A stretch of DNA of 64,000 bases from CATZDY01 sp045599035 (GTDB lineage Bacteria; Bacillota; Desulfotomaculia; Desulfotomaculales; Desulfocucumaceae). The position numbers and the translations under genes are program-made. How positions within the stretch are numbered: position 1 is the first letter of the stretch; each line of letters begins with the position of its first letter. Below the pieces are notes generated by a model, which had not been told where the DNA came from, ran no database searches, and worked only from the letters and a program-made list of their open reading frames with translations. This document shows positions 35,892 through 44,787 of this stretch, one piece after another. The stretch covers positions 61,518-125,517 of the forward strand of contig JAZRVI010000027.1 of the NCBI GenBank assembly GCA_045599035.1. The letters are read 5' to 3'.

Positions 35892-35921
35892 TTGACAAAA
35901 CCAGGCAGGGTGTTTTATAAT
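35892..35921 (+). promoter_or_regulatory. Promoter of the T-box / acyl-CoA ligase / leuS operon
   Basis: TTGACA (35892-35897), an 18-bp spacer and TATAAT (35916-35921). It stands just upstream of the T-box leader. Confidence 0.85.
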
Positions 35922-35927
35922 GATTTC

Positions 35928-36189
35928 TATCTTTAGGGTTTTGGAAAAATTGCATAAAGAACAACACAGATGGGGAATAGTAGAAAGCTTTCAGGTCTTT
36001 ACAGAGAACCGGCGGTTGGTGCAAGTCGGCAGATCCGGGCTTTGCGAACTCGCCCCGGAGTTGACCGTCCAAAAGGCGGTTCGGTTTAAAACCGTTAGCA
36101 AATACACGAGTGAATCGGAAGCTAAACCGATTAACAAGGGTGGTAACACGGGTTATATAGGCTCGTCCTTTGAGGGACGGGTTTTTTTA
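35928..36189 (+). ncRNA. T-box riboswitch, probable leucine specifier (CUC)
   Basis: The leader has the Stem I elements AGAGAACCGGCGG and GGTTGGTGCAAGTCGG. The specifier loop reads GCGAA-CTC-GCCCCGGAG, with CTC at 36049-36051 (leucine), and the canonical T-box sequence AAGGGTGGTAACACGGG lies at 36136-36152. A terminator hairpin follows (TCGTCC/GGGACG, 36163-36180, then seven T). Uncharged tRNA-Leu would pair with the T-box through its NCCA end and form the antiterminator. If the specifier register is moved by one base it would read TCG (Ser), but leuS in the operon supports Leu. Confidence 0.93.
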
Positions 36190-36210
36190 TTTTTGCAGGA
36201 GGCTGGATAT

Positions 36211-37890
36211 ATGGAAGACAATCGCATTAGTCAGGATTATCATATTACTATTGGACAAATGATGGATAAGACCGTGGAAAAATATCCGGAGGTTGAAGCT
36301 CTGGTGCATAGGGAAGGGGGAGTTCGTTATACCTATCGGGAATTTAAGCACGAATGTCAGCGGGTAGCCAAAAGCCTGATGGCTTTGGGCATACATCGGG
36401 GGGAACAAATTGCAATGTGGGCAACGAATGTTCCGCAATGGGTAATCACCCAATTTAGCAGCTGCCGCATGGGAGCAATTCTGGTTACGGTCAATACCAA
36501 TTACAAGCTTTTTGAATTGGAATATCTTTTGAAGCAGTCGGACAGCTCTACTTTAATGCTGATTTCCGGCACCAAGGATGCGGATTATGTTGATATGATT
36601 TATCAGCTTTGCCCGGAATTGTATGAATGTCAGCCGGGACGCTTAAATTCCAAAAGGCTGCCCATGCTGAAAAATGTTATTTTCCTGGGCAAGGATCGTC
36701 ATCCGGGGATGTTTACCTGGGATGACCTGTTGGAAATGGGCGAAGTTATTAGTGATGCTGAATTGGCTGCCCGGGAAGCTTCCCTGGATCCGAATGATGT
36801 GGTTAATATGCAGTATACTTCCGGAACCACCGGCTTTCCCAAAGGAGTTATGCTGACCCATATTAATCTGGTAGGCAATGCTTATTGTGTGGCCGATTGT
36901 ATGCGGCTTGGGCCGGAGGATCGGCTTTGCATTCCGGTGCCAATGTTCCATTGTTTCGGCTGTGTTCTGGGTACTTTGGCCAGCGTTTCCGCCGGAACCA
37001 CTATGGTTCCCCTGAACAGCTTTAACCCAATTCGGGTTCTGGAAACCATTGAAGCCGAAAAATGCACCGCTGTGCATGGAGTTCCTACCATGTACATTAC
37101 CGAGCTGCAAATTTTGAAGGAACAGGATTATGATGTTTCCCATTTGCGAACTGGTATTATGGCTGGTTCTCCCTGCCCGATTGATGTTATGAAGCAGGTA
37201 GTGGAGCGTATGGGCATGAAGGAAATTGTTATTACCTATGGTCAAACCGAATCGGCTCCGGGAATTACCATGACCAGAACCACCGATAGTATTGAAAAGC
37301 GGGTTAATACCGTAGGCCGGGTTTTGCCGGAAGTAGAAATGAAAATTGTAGATCCGGAAACCAATCAGGAAGTTCCTGTTGGAGTGCCGGGGGAAATTTG
37401 TGCCAGGGGTTATAATGTAATGAAGGGTTATTACAAAATGCCTGAAGCTACCAATGCCGCTATTGATCGGGAAGGCTGGCTGCATACTGGAGATTTGGGA
37501 ATGCTGGACGAAGATGGTTATTTAAAAATTACCGGCCGTATTAAGGATATGATTATTCGAGGCGGGGAAAATGTTTATCCCAGAGAAATCGAGGAATTTT
37601 TATATACCAATCCCAAGGTTAAAGATGTTCAGGTGGTTGGCGTACCCAGTGAAAAATATGGGGAAGAGGTTATGGCTGTTATTTGTCTGCATGACGGAGA
37701 ATATGCCACTGAAGAAGAAATTAAGGAATTTTGCCTGAACAAGATTGCCCGCTACAAAATTCCCAAATATATTTCCTTTGTCAAGGAATTTCCGACTACA
37801 GCCAGCGGCAAAATTCAAAAATTCCGTTTGAGAGAACAGGCTATTGCTGATTTGAAGCTGGAAAAAGCAGCAGGAGTGGAAACGGCTTAA
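36211..37890 (+). CDS. AMP-forming acyl-CoA ligase (FadD-like)
   Basis: 559 residues of the ANL adenylating family. QYTSGTTGFPKGVMLTH is the P-loop (A3), YGQTESAPG the A5 motif, GWLHTGDLGMLDEDGYLKI (A7) and GRIKDMIIRGGENVYPREIE (A8), and the catalytic Lys lies in PTTASGKIQKF. It activates a carboxylic acid as acyl-AMP and transfers it to CoA; chain-length preference cannot be read. ATG 36211 has GCAGGAGG 8 bp upstream. It is the first gene after a leucine T-box and precedes leuS by 25 bp, so it should respond to leucine starvation. Confidence 0.9.
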   Translation: MEDNRISQDYHITIGQMMDKTVEKYPEVEALVHREGGVRYTYREFKHECQRVAKSLMALGIHRGEQIAMWATNVPQWVITQFSSCRMGAILVTVNTNYKLFELEYLLKQSDSSTLMLISGTKDADYVDMIYQLCPELYECQPGRLNSKRLPMLKNVIFLGKDRHPGMFTWDDLLEMGEVISDAELAAREASLDPNDVVNMQYTSGTTGFPKGVMLTHINLVGNAYCVADCMRLGPEDRLCIPVPMFHCFGCVLGTLASVSAGTTMVPLNSFNPIRVLETIEAEKCTAVHGVPTMYITELQILKEQDYDVSHLRTGIMAGSPCPIDVMKQVVERMGMKEIVITYGQTESAPGITMTRTTDSIEKRVNTVGRVLPEVEMKIVDPETNQEVPVGVPGEICARGYNVMKGYYKMPEATNAAIDREGWLHTGDLGMLDEDGYLKITGRIKDMIIRGGENVYPREIEEFLYTNPKVKDVQVVGVPSEKYGEEVMAVICLHDGEYATEEEIKEFCLNKIARYKIPKYISFVKEFPTTASGKIQKFRLREQAIADLKLEKAAGVETA

Positions 37891-37915
37891 TTATACTAAA
37901 GGAGTTTTAATTCAA

Positions 37916-40390
37916 ATGAAAGAACGCTATGAATTTAAAGAAATAGAAAACAAATGGCAAAAGATCTGGGCAGAAAATAATTTGTATAAAACCCAGGACA
38001 ACAGCGATAAGCCTTCTTATTATTGCCTGGAAATGTTTCCCTATCCTTCCGGTAAGCTGCACATGGGGCATGTCCGCAATTATTCCATTGGAGATGTTTT
38101 AGCCCGCTTTAAGACCATGCAGGGCTTTAATGTGCTGCATCCCATGGGTTGGGATGCCTTTGGCCTGCCGGCTGAAAATGCGGCTATCAAGCATGGCAAT
38201 ATGCATCCGGCGGATTGGACCTTTTCCAATATTGCTTCCATGCGGGAGCAGCTCAAACAGTTGGGTTTGAGCTATGATTGGGAACGGGAAGTAGCCACCT
38301 GTCATCCCGGTTATTATCGTTGGACTCAGTGGCTCTTTTTGCGTCTGCTGGAAAAGGGTCTGGCTTATAAGAAAAAGGCGGCGGTAAATTGGTGTCCTTC
38401 CTGTTCTACGGTTTTGGCCAATGAACAGGTTAAAGAGGGAGTCTGCGAACGCTGCGGCAGTGAAGTGGAAAAACGGGAGCTGGAGCAATGGTTTTTCCGC
38501 ATTACCGATTATGCCGACCGGCTTTTGGATGATTTAAAGCTGCTGGAAGGCTGGCCGGACAAAGTGAAAATTATGCAGGATAACTGGATTGGCCGCAGTG
38601 AAGGAGCCTTGCTGGATTTTGCCATCGAGGGTCTGGAAGAAAAAATTACTGTTTTTACCACTCGTCCGGATACTGTTTATGGGGTTTCCTATGTAGTTTT
38701 GGCTCCAGAGCATCCTCTGGTGGCCAAGGTGATTGCCGGAAAGAGTCAGGCAGCGGAAATTGAACAGTTTGTAGCTGAAATGCGGAATTTGAACGAACTG
38801 GCTCGTACCTCCACCGAGGCCGAAAAAATCGGTCATTTTACCGGGGCTTATTGTTTTAACCCGCTGAATGGAGAAAAGGTTCCGATTTTGGTGGCTAATT
38901 ATGTTTTATATGAATATGGAACCGGAGCGGTCATGGGGGTTCCAGCTCACGATACCCGGGACTTTGCCTTTGCCAAAAAATATAACCTGCCCATTAAGGT
39001 GGTAATTCAGCCCAAAGGTCAAACTCTGAGCGGAGAAAGCTTAACCGAAGCCTTTGTTGAAGATGGAATTATGGTCAATTCAGCTCAATTCGACGGGATG
39101 GGCAATCGGGAAGGACTGGCTGCCATTATTGATTATGCCGAAAAAATTGGAGCCGGACAAAGAAAAGTCCAGTATCGCCTGCGGGATTGGCTGATTTCCC
39201 GTCAGCGCTATTGGGGGGCTCCCATTCCCGTAATTTATTGTGAAAAATGCGGAGTTGTACCGGTTCCGGAAGCAGATCTGCCGGTTTTGCTGCCTCGGGA
39301 AGTGGAATTTAAACCTACCGGGCGTTCGCCTTTGGCTGACAAAGAAAGCTTTGTCCAAACAGTTTGTCCCCATTGCGGCCAGCCTGCTCGCCGAGAAACG
39401 GATACTATGGATACCTTTATGTGTTCTTCCTGGTATTTTTACCGCTATACCTCGGCTCGGCTGGAAACTGCTCCCTGGGAGCTGGATAAAGTGAAAAAAT
39501 GGCTGCCGGTGGATCAGTATATTGGCGGAGTTGAACACGCTATTTTGCACCTGCTCTATTCCCGCTTCTTTACCAAGTTTTTATATGATCTGGGTCTGGT
39601 GGATAATCAGGAGCCTTTCCAAAACCTGCTGACTCAGGGCATGGTTTTGAAGGACGGCAGCAAAATGTCCAAGTCCAAAGGCAATGTGGTCAGTCCGGAA
39701 GAAATTATCGAAACCTATGGAGCAGATACTGCCCGGCTGTTTATTTTATTCGCCGCTCCGCCGGAAAGAGAGCTGGATTGGAGCGATCAGGGTGTGGAAG
39801 GCAGCTATCGCTTTTTGCACCGGGTTTGGCGGTTGCTGCTGGCTTTGGAAGAACAGTTTAAGGCTTCCGGCGGTTCTTTGGCCAATTTGCAGGGAGAAGA
39901 TAAAAAACTGCATCGGATTACCCATCTGACCATTAAAAAGGTGACCGAAGATATTGGCAAGCGGTTTAATTTTAATACGGCGGTTAGTGCCATTATGGAA
40001 TTGGTTAACGCCTTGTATCATTATAAGGATCTGCCTCAGCTTAACAATGCTGTGGTACAGGAAGCCTTGACCAGCTTGCTGCTTTTGCTGTCTCCCTTTG
40101 CTCCCCATATGACCGAGGAGCTGTGGGAGGAAATGGGCAAAAAGGGCAGCATTCACCAGCAAAGCTGGCCGGAATTTGATCCCCGGGCAGTGGTGGAAGA
40201 AGAAATTGAAATTGTAGTTCAAATTAATGGCAAGGTACGGGAAAAAATGCTGGTTCCGGCCGGTTTGGATAAAGAAAGTCTGTTGGAGCTGGTTTTGGCC
40301 GATGCTCGAACGGTTAAATTGGTGGAAGGCAAACAATTGCTGAAAAAAATTGCGGTTCCTGGAAAATTGGTCAACTTGGTTGTAAAATAG
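37916..40390 (+). CDS. leuS: Leucyl-tRNA synthetase
   Basis: 824 residues, class I synthetase. The HIGH motif is in PYPSGKLHMGHVRNYSIGD (HMGH) and the KMSKS motif is in DGSKMSKSKGNVV. The CP1 editing domain has TTRPDTVYGVSYVVLAPEH and AVMGVPAHDTRDF with the conserved Thr-rich and Asp residues. The C-terminal domain ends with VQINGKVREKM. It attaches leucine to tRNA-Leu. ATG 37916 has AAAGGAG upstream. It shares the T-box-controlled transcript with the acyl-CoA ligase. Confidence 0.98.
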   Translation: MKERYEFKEIENKWQKIWAENNLYKTQDNSDKPSYYCLEMFPYPSGKLHMGHVRNYSIGDVLARFKTMQGFNVLHPMGWDAFGLPAENAAIKHGNMHPADWTFSNIASMREQLKQLGLSYDWEREVATCHPGYYRWTQWLFLRLLEKGLAYKKKAAVNWCPSCSTVLANEQVKEGVCERCGSEVEKRELEQWFFRITDYADRLLDDLKLLEGWPDKVKIMQDNWIGRSEGALLDFAIEGLEEKITVFTTRPDTVYGVSYVVLAPEHPLVAKVIAGKSQAAEIEQFVAEMRNLNELARTSTEAEKIGHFTGAYCFNPLNGEKVPILVANYVLYEYGTGAVMGVPAHDTRDFAFAKKYNLPIKVVIQPKGQTLSGESLTEAFVEDGIMVNSAQFDGMGNREGLAAIIDYAEKIGAGQRKVQYRLRDWLISRQRYWGAPIPVIYCEKCGVVPVPEADLPVLLPREVEFKPTGRSPLADKESFVQTVCPHCGQPARRETDTMDTFMCSSWYFYRYTSARLETAPWELDKVKKWLPVDQYIGGVEHAILHLLYSRFFTKFLYDLGLVDNQEPFQNLLTQGMVLKDGSKMSKSKGNVVSPEEIIETYGADTARLFILFAAPPERELDWSDQGVEGSYRFLHRVWRLLLALEEQFKASGGSLANLQGEDKKLHRITHLTIKKVTEDIGKRFNFNTAVSAIMELVNALYHYKDLPQLNNAVVQEALTSLLLLLSPFAPHMTEELWEEMGKKGSIHQQSWPEFDPRAVVEEEIEIVVQINGKVREKMLVPAGLDKESLLELVLADARTVKLVEGKQLLKKIAVPGKLVNLVVK

Positions 40391-40413
40391 ATTATTCAAA
40401 GAGCAGGGGAATT

Positions 40414-40442
40414 TTGGCTGAATACAGAATACCCCTTATAAA
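40414..40442 (+). promoter_or_regulatory. Promoter of the transglutaminase-like gene
   Basis: TTGGCT (40414-40419), a 17-bp spacer and TATAAA (40437-40442), just before the AAGGAG ribosome site. No clear terminator follows leuS. Confidence 0.5.
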
Positions 40443-40463
40443 AACTATAAAGGAGTTGAGTGT

Positions 40464-42791
40464 ATGCTCAAAAAATCACTAGCCGTTACTTTGATTTTGT
40501 TGTTACTTTTGCTTCCCGGCACCGTTGGAGCAGAGGAAATCTTGGCCGAACCGGAGATGGCTAGCAGCGAGGAGACTTGTGAAGACCTGGAAGTTTTGCA
40601 GGAAGAAAGTTCAACAGAAACCGGGGAAGAAATTTTGGCAGATATTTCTTCCAGCGGGACAAGTTTGGATTCGGAAAACGCAGCAGATGACTGGCAGGAA
40701 AAAGAAGCAAGCTATGAAGGCAGCTTTGTTTGGTCTATTCAGGGATTGCAGATTTTGGAAAATTATGACGAAGCCATTGAATACCTGTATCAGGAATTGC
40801 TAAAAATGCCAGCTAAAATTGATCTTTCCAGCTATAATGTGCCAGTTAATGCTATGAATCAAATTATGCAGCAAATGTTTTTTAGCCATCCGGATTTATT
40901 TATTGTGGATTCCAGCAAAAGCACTTATTCTTATAGCGGCAGCAAGGTACGCAGCTATAACCCAGTTTATATTGAAAATGCTCTGGACAAATTGGAGGAA
41001 TATAACCAGGTAATTGATAATATTATCAGCAATATTAATAGTGATTGGTCTGACTTAGAAAAAGTTTTGTTTATTCATGACTATCTTGCTTTGCACTATA
41101 AATATGATTATTCTTTAACCTATTATACGGCCTATGATTTGTTCACCCAAAAAATCGGAACTTGTCAGGCTTTTACTTTGATGGCTACCGCTTTATTGCA
41201 AAGAATTAATCTTCCGGTTTCTTATGCCTTTTCCGAACCCGATAATCATATGTGGAATGTGGTTCAATTAAATAATGGTAAGTGGTATAACCTCGATGTA
41301 TCCCATGACTTATCATTGTGGCCGGGTGTTGTGCGTCATAATCATTTTCTGGTTAGTTCAGCCAGATTACAGTCAGTTTGTCCCCAACACCGGGATATAC
41401 AGTGCAAATATAAAATGAACGATCCCACCTATGATGCTTATTTCTGGGCAGAATCAGAATATGGTATCCCCTTTGTTTGGAGCGGCAGTAACTGGTATTA
41501 TGCTTTTTATGATACCGATACTGAAATTACCACCATTTATCAATGGGAGCCAGGCACCAATGAAAGCACTCTTGTGACTAAATTAGATTTTTGGTGGCCT
41601 GCTTGGGAAAATCCTTCCTCCTATTGGCTTGGTTTTTATTCCGGTCTTTCTTATTATCGGGGAATGTTGATTTATAACGATCCAGAAAATTTTTATGCTT
41701 ATGATTTGGCCAAGAAACAGCAAAGTGTTTTATTTCCTGTGGATACTAAAGAAGGCTATATTTATGGTTCTTGGTTGCAGGACAATGCTTTGATTTATTC
41801 ATTAGCTACTTCTCCCGATGAAACCGGGGCTTTGCAGAAAATTTCTCTGGAGGATTTAAAGTTTTCTGGGGCTGCTTTGGTTTTGGATCAGGATATTACC
41901 TTTGAATTTTATGTGCCGGTAAGCTCCTTTCTTGGTTGTGATCCCAATGCTTCCGGGGTTAGATTCAGCAAGGATATTTATGCTGAGGATGGTTCCATTG
42001 GTCAGCAGGAGCTGGGGCAAATGAGCCTGGCTGAAGCGGAGTGCCGGGGCAATGCTTATGTTTTTAGCTGTTCCGGAATCACCGCCAAAGAAATGAGTGC
42101 TGATCTACACGCTGCCTTATATTTGCCCGGAGGAGAAGTTGCCCAGGAGCTGGATTATTCGGTAGTTGATTATGTCCAGGATATTTTTGCTGAAGAAAAT
42201 TTGGCGGCTGAAGAACAATTAAAAACTCTTTTGGTGGACTTGGTTAATTATGGAGCGGCTGCTCAAAGTTATTTTGGCTATAATACTGCTAATCTGGCCA
42301 ATGATCCCCGGTTTATTGCTGAAGAATGGCAAAAATATGCTACTCCAAACGAACCGGTACTGAATAATACTTTCAGCCGGGAAGAAGTTGAAGGAGCCTC
42401 TATCCATAATTTAAACCTGAACTTAATTTTGGACAATCGAATTGAAGTAGGGATGCAGGCTGTAACGAAAGATTTGCAGGCTTCCGGTTTAAAAATGGAA
42501 ATCTATGATAAGAATGAAAAGCTTTTAACCAGTCTATCCGGAGCAGAACAGGATTTTATCAGGGATTTTGCTCGGCTTAATTGTTGGAAGCCTCAGAACC
42601 TTCGGGATGACTTTATCATTAAAATTAAGACTAATTCTGATGGTCAGCAGGTGAGCGATACTTTTAAATGCAGTATTGAAGATTATGCCGCTTATGTTAA
42701 AGACCATCAAAGCGAAGGAGTCTATAGCCGAGTTTATGAATTATTAACCCAAATGTTTAAATATGCTGATTCGGCGAATAAATATTTTTAA
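40464..42791 (+). CDS. Large secreted protein with transglutaminase-like domain
   Basis: 775 residues. A signal peptide (SLAVTLILLLLLLPGTVGA) is followed by an acidic, Ser/Glu-rich stretch to about residue 85. The transglutaminase-like fold lies at about residues 190-300 with the complete triad: Cys in GTCQAFTLMATALL, His in DNHMWNVVQL and Asp in WYNLDVSHD. The C-terminal 450 residues have no domain I recognise. Members act as cysteine proteases or cross-linkers outside the cell. Its catalytic type is one that chagasin-like inhibitors might in principle meet, but no link is shown. ATG 40464 has AAGGAG upstream. Confidence 0.82.
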   Translation: MLKKSLAVTLILLLLLLPGTVGAEEILAEPEMASSEETCEDLEVLQEESSTETGEEILADISSSGTSLDSENAADDWQEKEASYEGSFVWSIQGLQILENYDEAIEYLYQELLKMPAKIDLSSYNVPVNAMNQIMQQMFFSHPDLFIVDSSKSTYSYSGSKVRSYNPVYIENALDKLEEYNQVIDNIISNINSDWSDLEKVLFIHDYLALHYKYDYSLTYYTAYDLFTQKIGTCQAFTLMATALLQRINLPVSYAFSEPDNHMWNVVQLNNGKWYNLDVSHDLSLWPGVVRHNHFLVSSARLQSVCPQHRDIQCKYKMNDPTYDAYFWAESEYGIPFVWSGSNWYYAFYDTDTEITTIYQWEPGTNESTLVTKLDFWWPAWENPSSYWLGFYSGLSYYRGMLIYNDPENFYAYDLAKKQQSVLFPVDTKEGYIYGSWLQDNALIYSLATSPDETGALQKISLEDLKFSGAALVLDQDITFEFYVPVSSFLGCDPNASGVRFSKDIYAEDGSIGQQELGQMSLAEAECRGNAYVFSCSGITAKEMSADLHAALYLPGGEVAQELDYSVVDYVQDIFAEENLAAEEQLKTLLVDLVNYGAAAQSYFGYNTANLANDPRFIAEEWQKYATPNEPVLNNTFSREEVEGASIHNLNLNLILDNRIEVGMQAVTKDLQASGLKMEIYDKNEKLLTSLSGAEQDFIRDFARLNCWKPQNLRDDFIIKIKTNSDGQQVSDTFKCSIEDYAAYVKDHQSEGVYSRVYELLTQMFKYADSANKYF

Positions 42792-42833
42792 GGACAGCGG
42801 AGCAATTTAATTTATAAAAGGCTGGTGAAATAA

Positions 42834-43340
42834 TTGCTGCTTATTCCGCTGTTTTTGGGGATGGGAGTTCTTTTATTCTGGCCTTTGCCCTATGTGCTGC
42901 AATATCGGCAGCAAAATTGGCAAATGCGTTTTCAAATGCAAGTATTGCTTTTTCGGCGTTACCGCTTAACTTTAGGACAAAAGCAAACTCAAATTGGAGC
43001 CAAACCCTCAAAAAAAACTCCGGCTTCCAAAGGCTTGCATTTTACTCCCCGGCATTGGCTGGCCGAAAAGTTAAAAACCCGGCCGGAAAAAATTCAGACT
43101 CTGGCCTGGAAGTGGGAGATTATTCTGGGTACTGGAGATCCAGCTTTAACCGGTTCTTTGTGCGGTTTACTGCTGGCAATGCAAGAGAGTTTGCTGGCTT
43201 ACTTGAGCAAGTGGGAAGGAAAAATGCCTCAGGGCAAAATCCAGGGAGATTTCCAGAATCGGCGGTTGGAGATTAATTCGGAGTATGTTTTAAAGCTTCC
43301 TTTGTGGAGAATTTTGTATTTGTTGAAAGCGGCGGCCTGA
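42834..43340 (+). CDS. DUF2953-like membrane protein
   Basis: 168 residues. One N-terminal hydrophobic helix (LIPLFLGMGVLLFWPLPYVL), a basic middle part, then GTGDPALTGSLCGLLLAM, which is the pattern of DUF2953 proteins found in spore-forming Firmicutes near spore protein genes. The ending with LEINSEYVLKLPLWRILY also fits. Start is TTG 42834, with no strong ribosome site (GGCTGGTG). Function unknown. The stop codon lies inside a perfect hairpin. Confidence 0.65.
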   Translation: MLLIPLFLGMGVLLFWPLPYVLQYRQQNWQMRFQMQVLLFRRYRLTLGQKQTQIGAKPSKKTPASKGLHFTPRHWLAEKLKTRPEKIQTLAWKWEIILGTGDPALTGSLCGLLLAMQESLLAYLSKWEGKMPQGKIQGDFQNRRLEINSEYVLKLPLWRILYLLKAAA

Positions 43341-43355
43341 TTTTCAGGCCGCCGC
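43329..43355. terminator. Very stable hairpin between convergent genes
   Basis: GCGGCGGCCTGA and TCAGGCCGCCGC are perfect 12-bp arms around TTT. No T-run follows on the plus strand, so it may act as a terminator for neither gene but protect 3' ends. A second inverted repeat (CCACTCT/AGAGTGG) lies at about 43363-43402. Confidence 0.55.
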
Positions 43356-43409
43356 TGGTCTTTGACCACTCTTCACGCTTCGGCAATGCTTGTTAGCAGA
43401 GTGGGCTAT

Positions 43410-44774
43410 TTATAATTTTTTGCTCAATTTTTCAATAGCTTGCTGTACTGAAGCTGGCCCAGCCAGTTTTTGGCGAGCCTGAACGCATTGTTCCAGGGCA
43501 ATGGCCGGATAAACATCTTGTTCGATCAGCGGGCAAAATTTCTTAAATTCAACTAAGGATAATTCTTCCAGGCTTTTTTGCTGCTCCAAAGCGTAAAAGA
43601 CCAGTTTTCCGGCTACGGCGTGACATTCCCGGAAGGGCAAACCTTTTTTTACCAGATAATCAGCTAAATCAGTGGCGTTGGTAAAACCGCCCTGAGCGGC
43701 CTGCCGCATATTTTTCGGATTAATTTTGAGGGTGGCCAGCAATGGACGGAAGATCAGCAGACATTTTTTAACCGTATCCAAAGCATCAAAAAGGGCTTCC
43801 TTGTCTTCCTGCATATCCTTGTTATAAGCCAGGGGCAAGCCTTTAAGCATGGTCAGCAAGGACATTAAATCCCCAAAAACCCGACCGCTTTTGCCTCGGA
43901 TTAATTCGGCTACATCCGGATTTTTCTTTTGGGGCATCATACTGGAGCCGGTGCTGTAAGCATCATCCAATTCAATAAAAGCAAATTCTGCTGAGGCCCA
44001 CAAAATAATTTCTTCGCAGAAGCGGCTTAAATGCACCATAATCAAGGAAGCTGCTGCACAAAATTCGACCACAAAATCCCGGTCACTGACTGCGTCCAGG
44101 CTGTTGCCGCATAGGTCTGCAAAGCCTAATTGATCGGCTACAAACTGAGGATCGCTGTCATAGGTTGTTCCGGCTAAAGCTCCGGCTCCCAAGGGCAGAA
44201 TATTAGTTCTTTTGCGGACATCAGCCAGCCTTTCCCGATCCCGTTGGAACATTTGCCCATAAGCCAGCAAATGATGAGCCAGGGTAATGGGTTGAGCTCT
44301 TTGCAGGTGGGTATAGCCGGGCATAATGACGCTTAAATTTTGTTGAGCCAAATCCAGCAGGGTTTGCAGCAAATCTTTCAGAAGCTGATCCACCTGCCCA
44401 ATTTCATCCCGCAAAAAGAGCCGAACATCCAAAGCCACCTGATCATTACGGCTGCGTCCAGTATGCAGTTTTTTGGCGGTTTCTCCAATTTTTTGGGTTA
44501 ATAAAAGCTCTACATTCATGTGAATATCTTCAGCTTCCACCAAAAATTCTACCTTGTCGGCTTCAATATCAGCTAAAACTGCCTCCAGTCCGGCTATCAA
44601 TTCTTCTGCTTCGGCTGGACTGATGATTCCGGTTTTGCCCAACATTCGGGCATGGGCTTTACTTCCTTCAATATCATACCGATATAGGCGGCAATCAAAG
44701 GAAATGGAAGAATGAAAATCTTCCACCAGATGGCTGGTGGCTTTTTGAAAGCGTCCGCCCCATAATTTACTCAT
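43410..44774 (-). CDS. argH: Argininosuccinate lyase
   Basis: 454 residues of the fumarase/aspartase superfamily. The signature GSSMMPQKKNPD holds the catalytic Ser, and HTGRSRNDQVALDVRLF and MPGYTHLQRAQP bind the substrate. It splits argininosuccinate into arginine and fumarate, the last step of arginine synthesis. It is the last gene of the minus-strand arg operon, 14 bp after argG, with GAGGTGG before ATG 44774. Confidence 0.97.
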   Translation of the reverse strand: MSKLWGGRFQKATSHLVEDFHSSISFDCRLYRYDIEGSKAHARMLGKTGIISPAEAEELIAGLEAVLADIEADKVEFLVEAEDIHMNVELLLTQKIGETAKKLHTGRSRNDQVALDVRLFLRDEIGQVDQLLKDLLQTLLDLAQQNLSVIMPGYTHLQRAQPITLAHHLLAYGQMFQRDRERLADVRKRTNILPLGAGALAGTTYDSDPQFVADQLGFADLCGNSLDAVSDRDFVVEFCAAASLIMVHLSRFCEEIILWASAEFAFIELDDAYSTGSSMMPQKKNPDVAELIRGKSGRVFGDLMSLLTMLKGLPLAYNKDMQEDKEALFDALDTVKKCLLIFRPLLATLKINPKNMRQAAQGGFTNATDLADYLVKKGLPFRECHAVAGKLVFYALEQQKSLEELSLVEFKKFCPLIEQDVYPAIALEQCVQARQKLAGPASVQQAIEKLSKKL

Positions 44775-44787
44775 AATGCCACCTCAA

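Noticed and set aside
36643..37485. A 280-codon minus-strand frame
   Set aside because: Antisense to the acyl-CoA ligase, with no ribosome site or recognisable domain.
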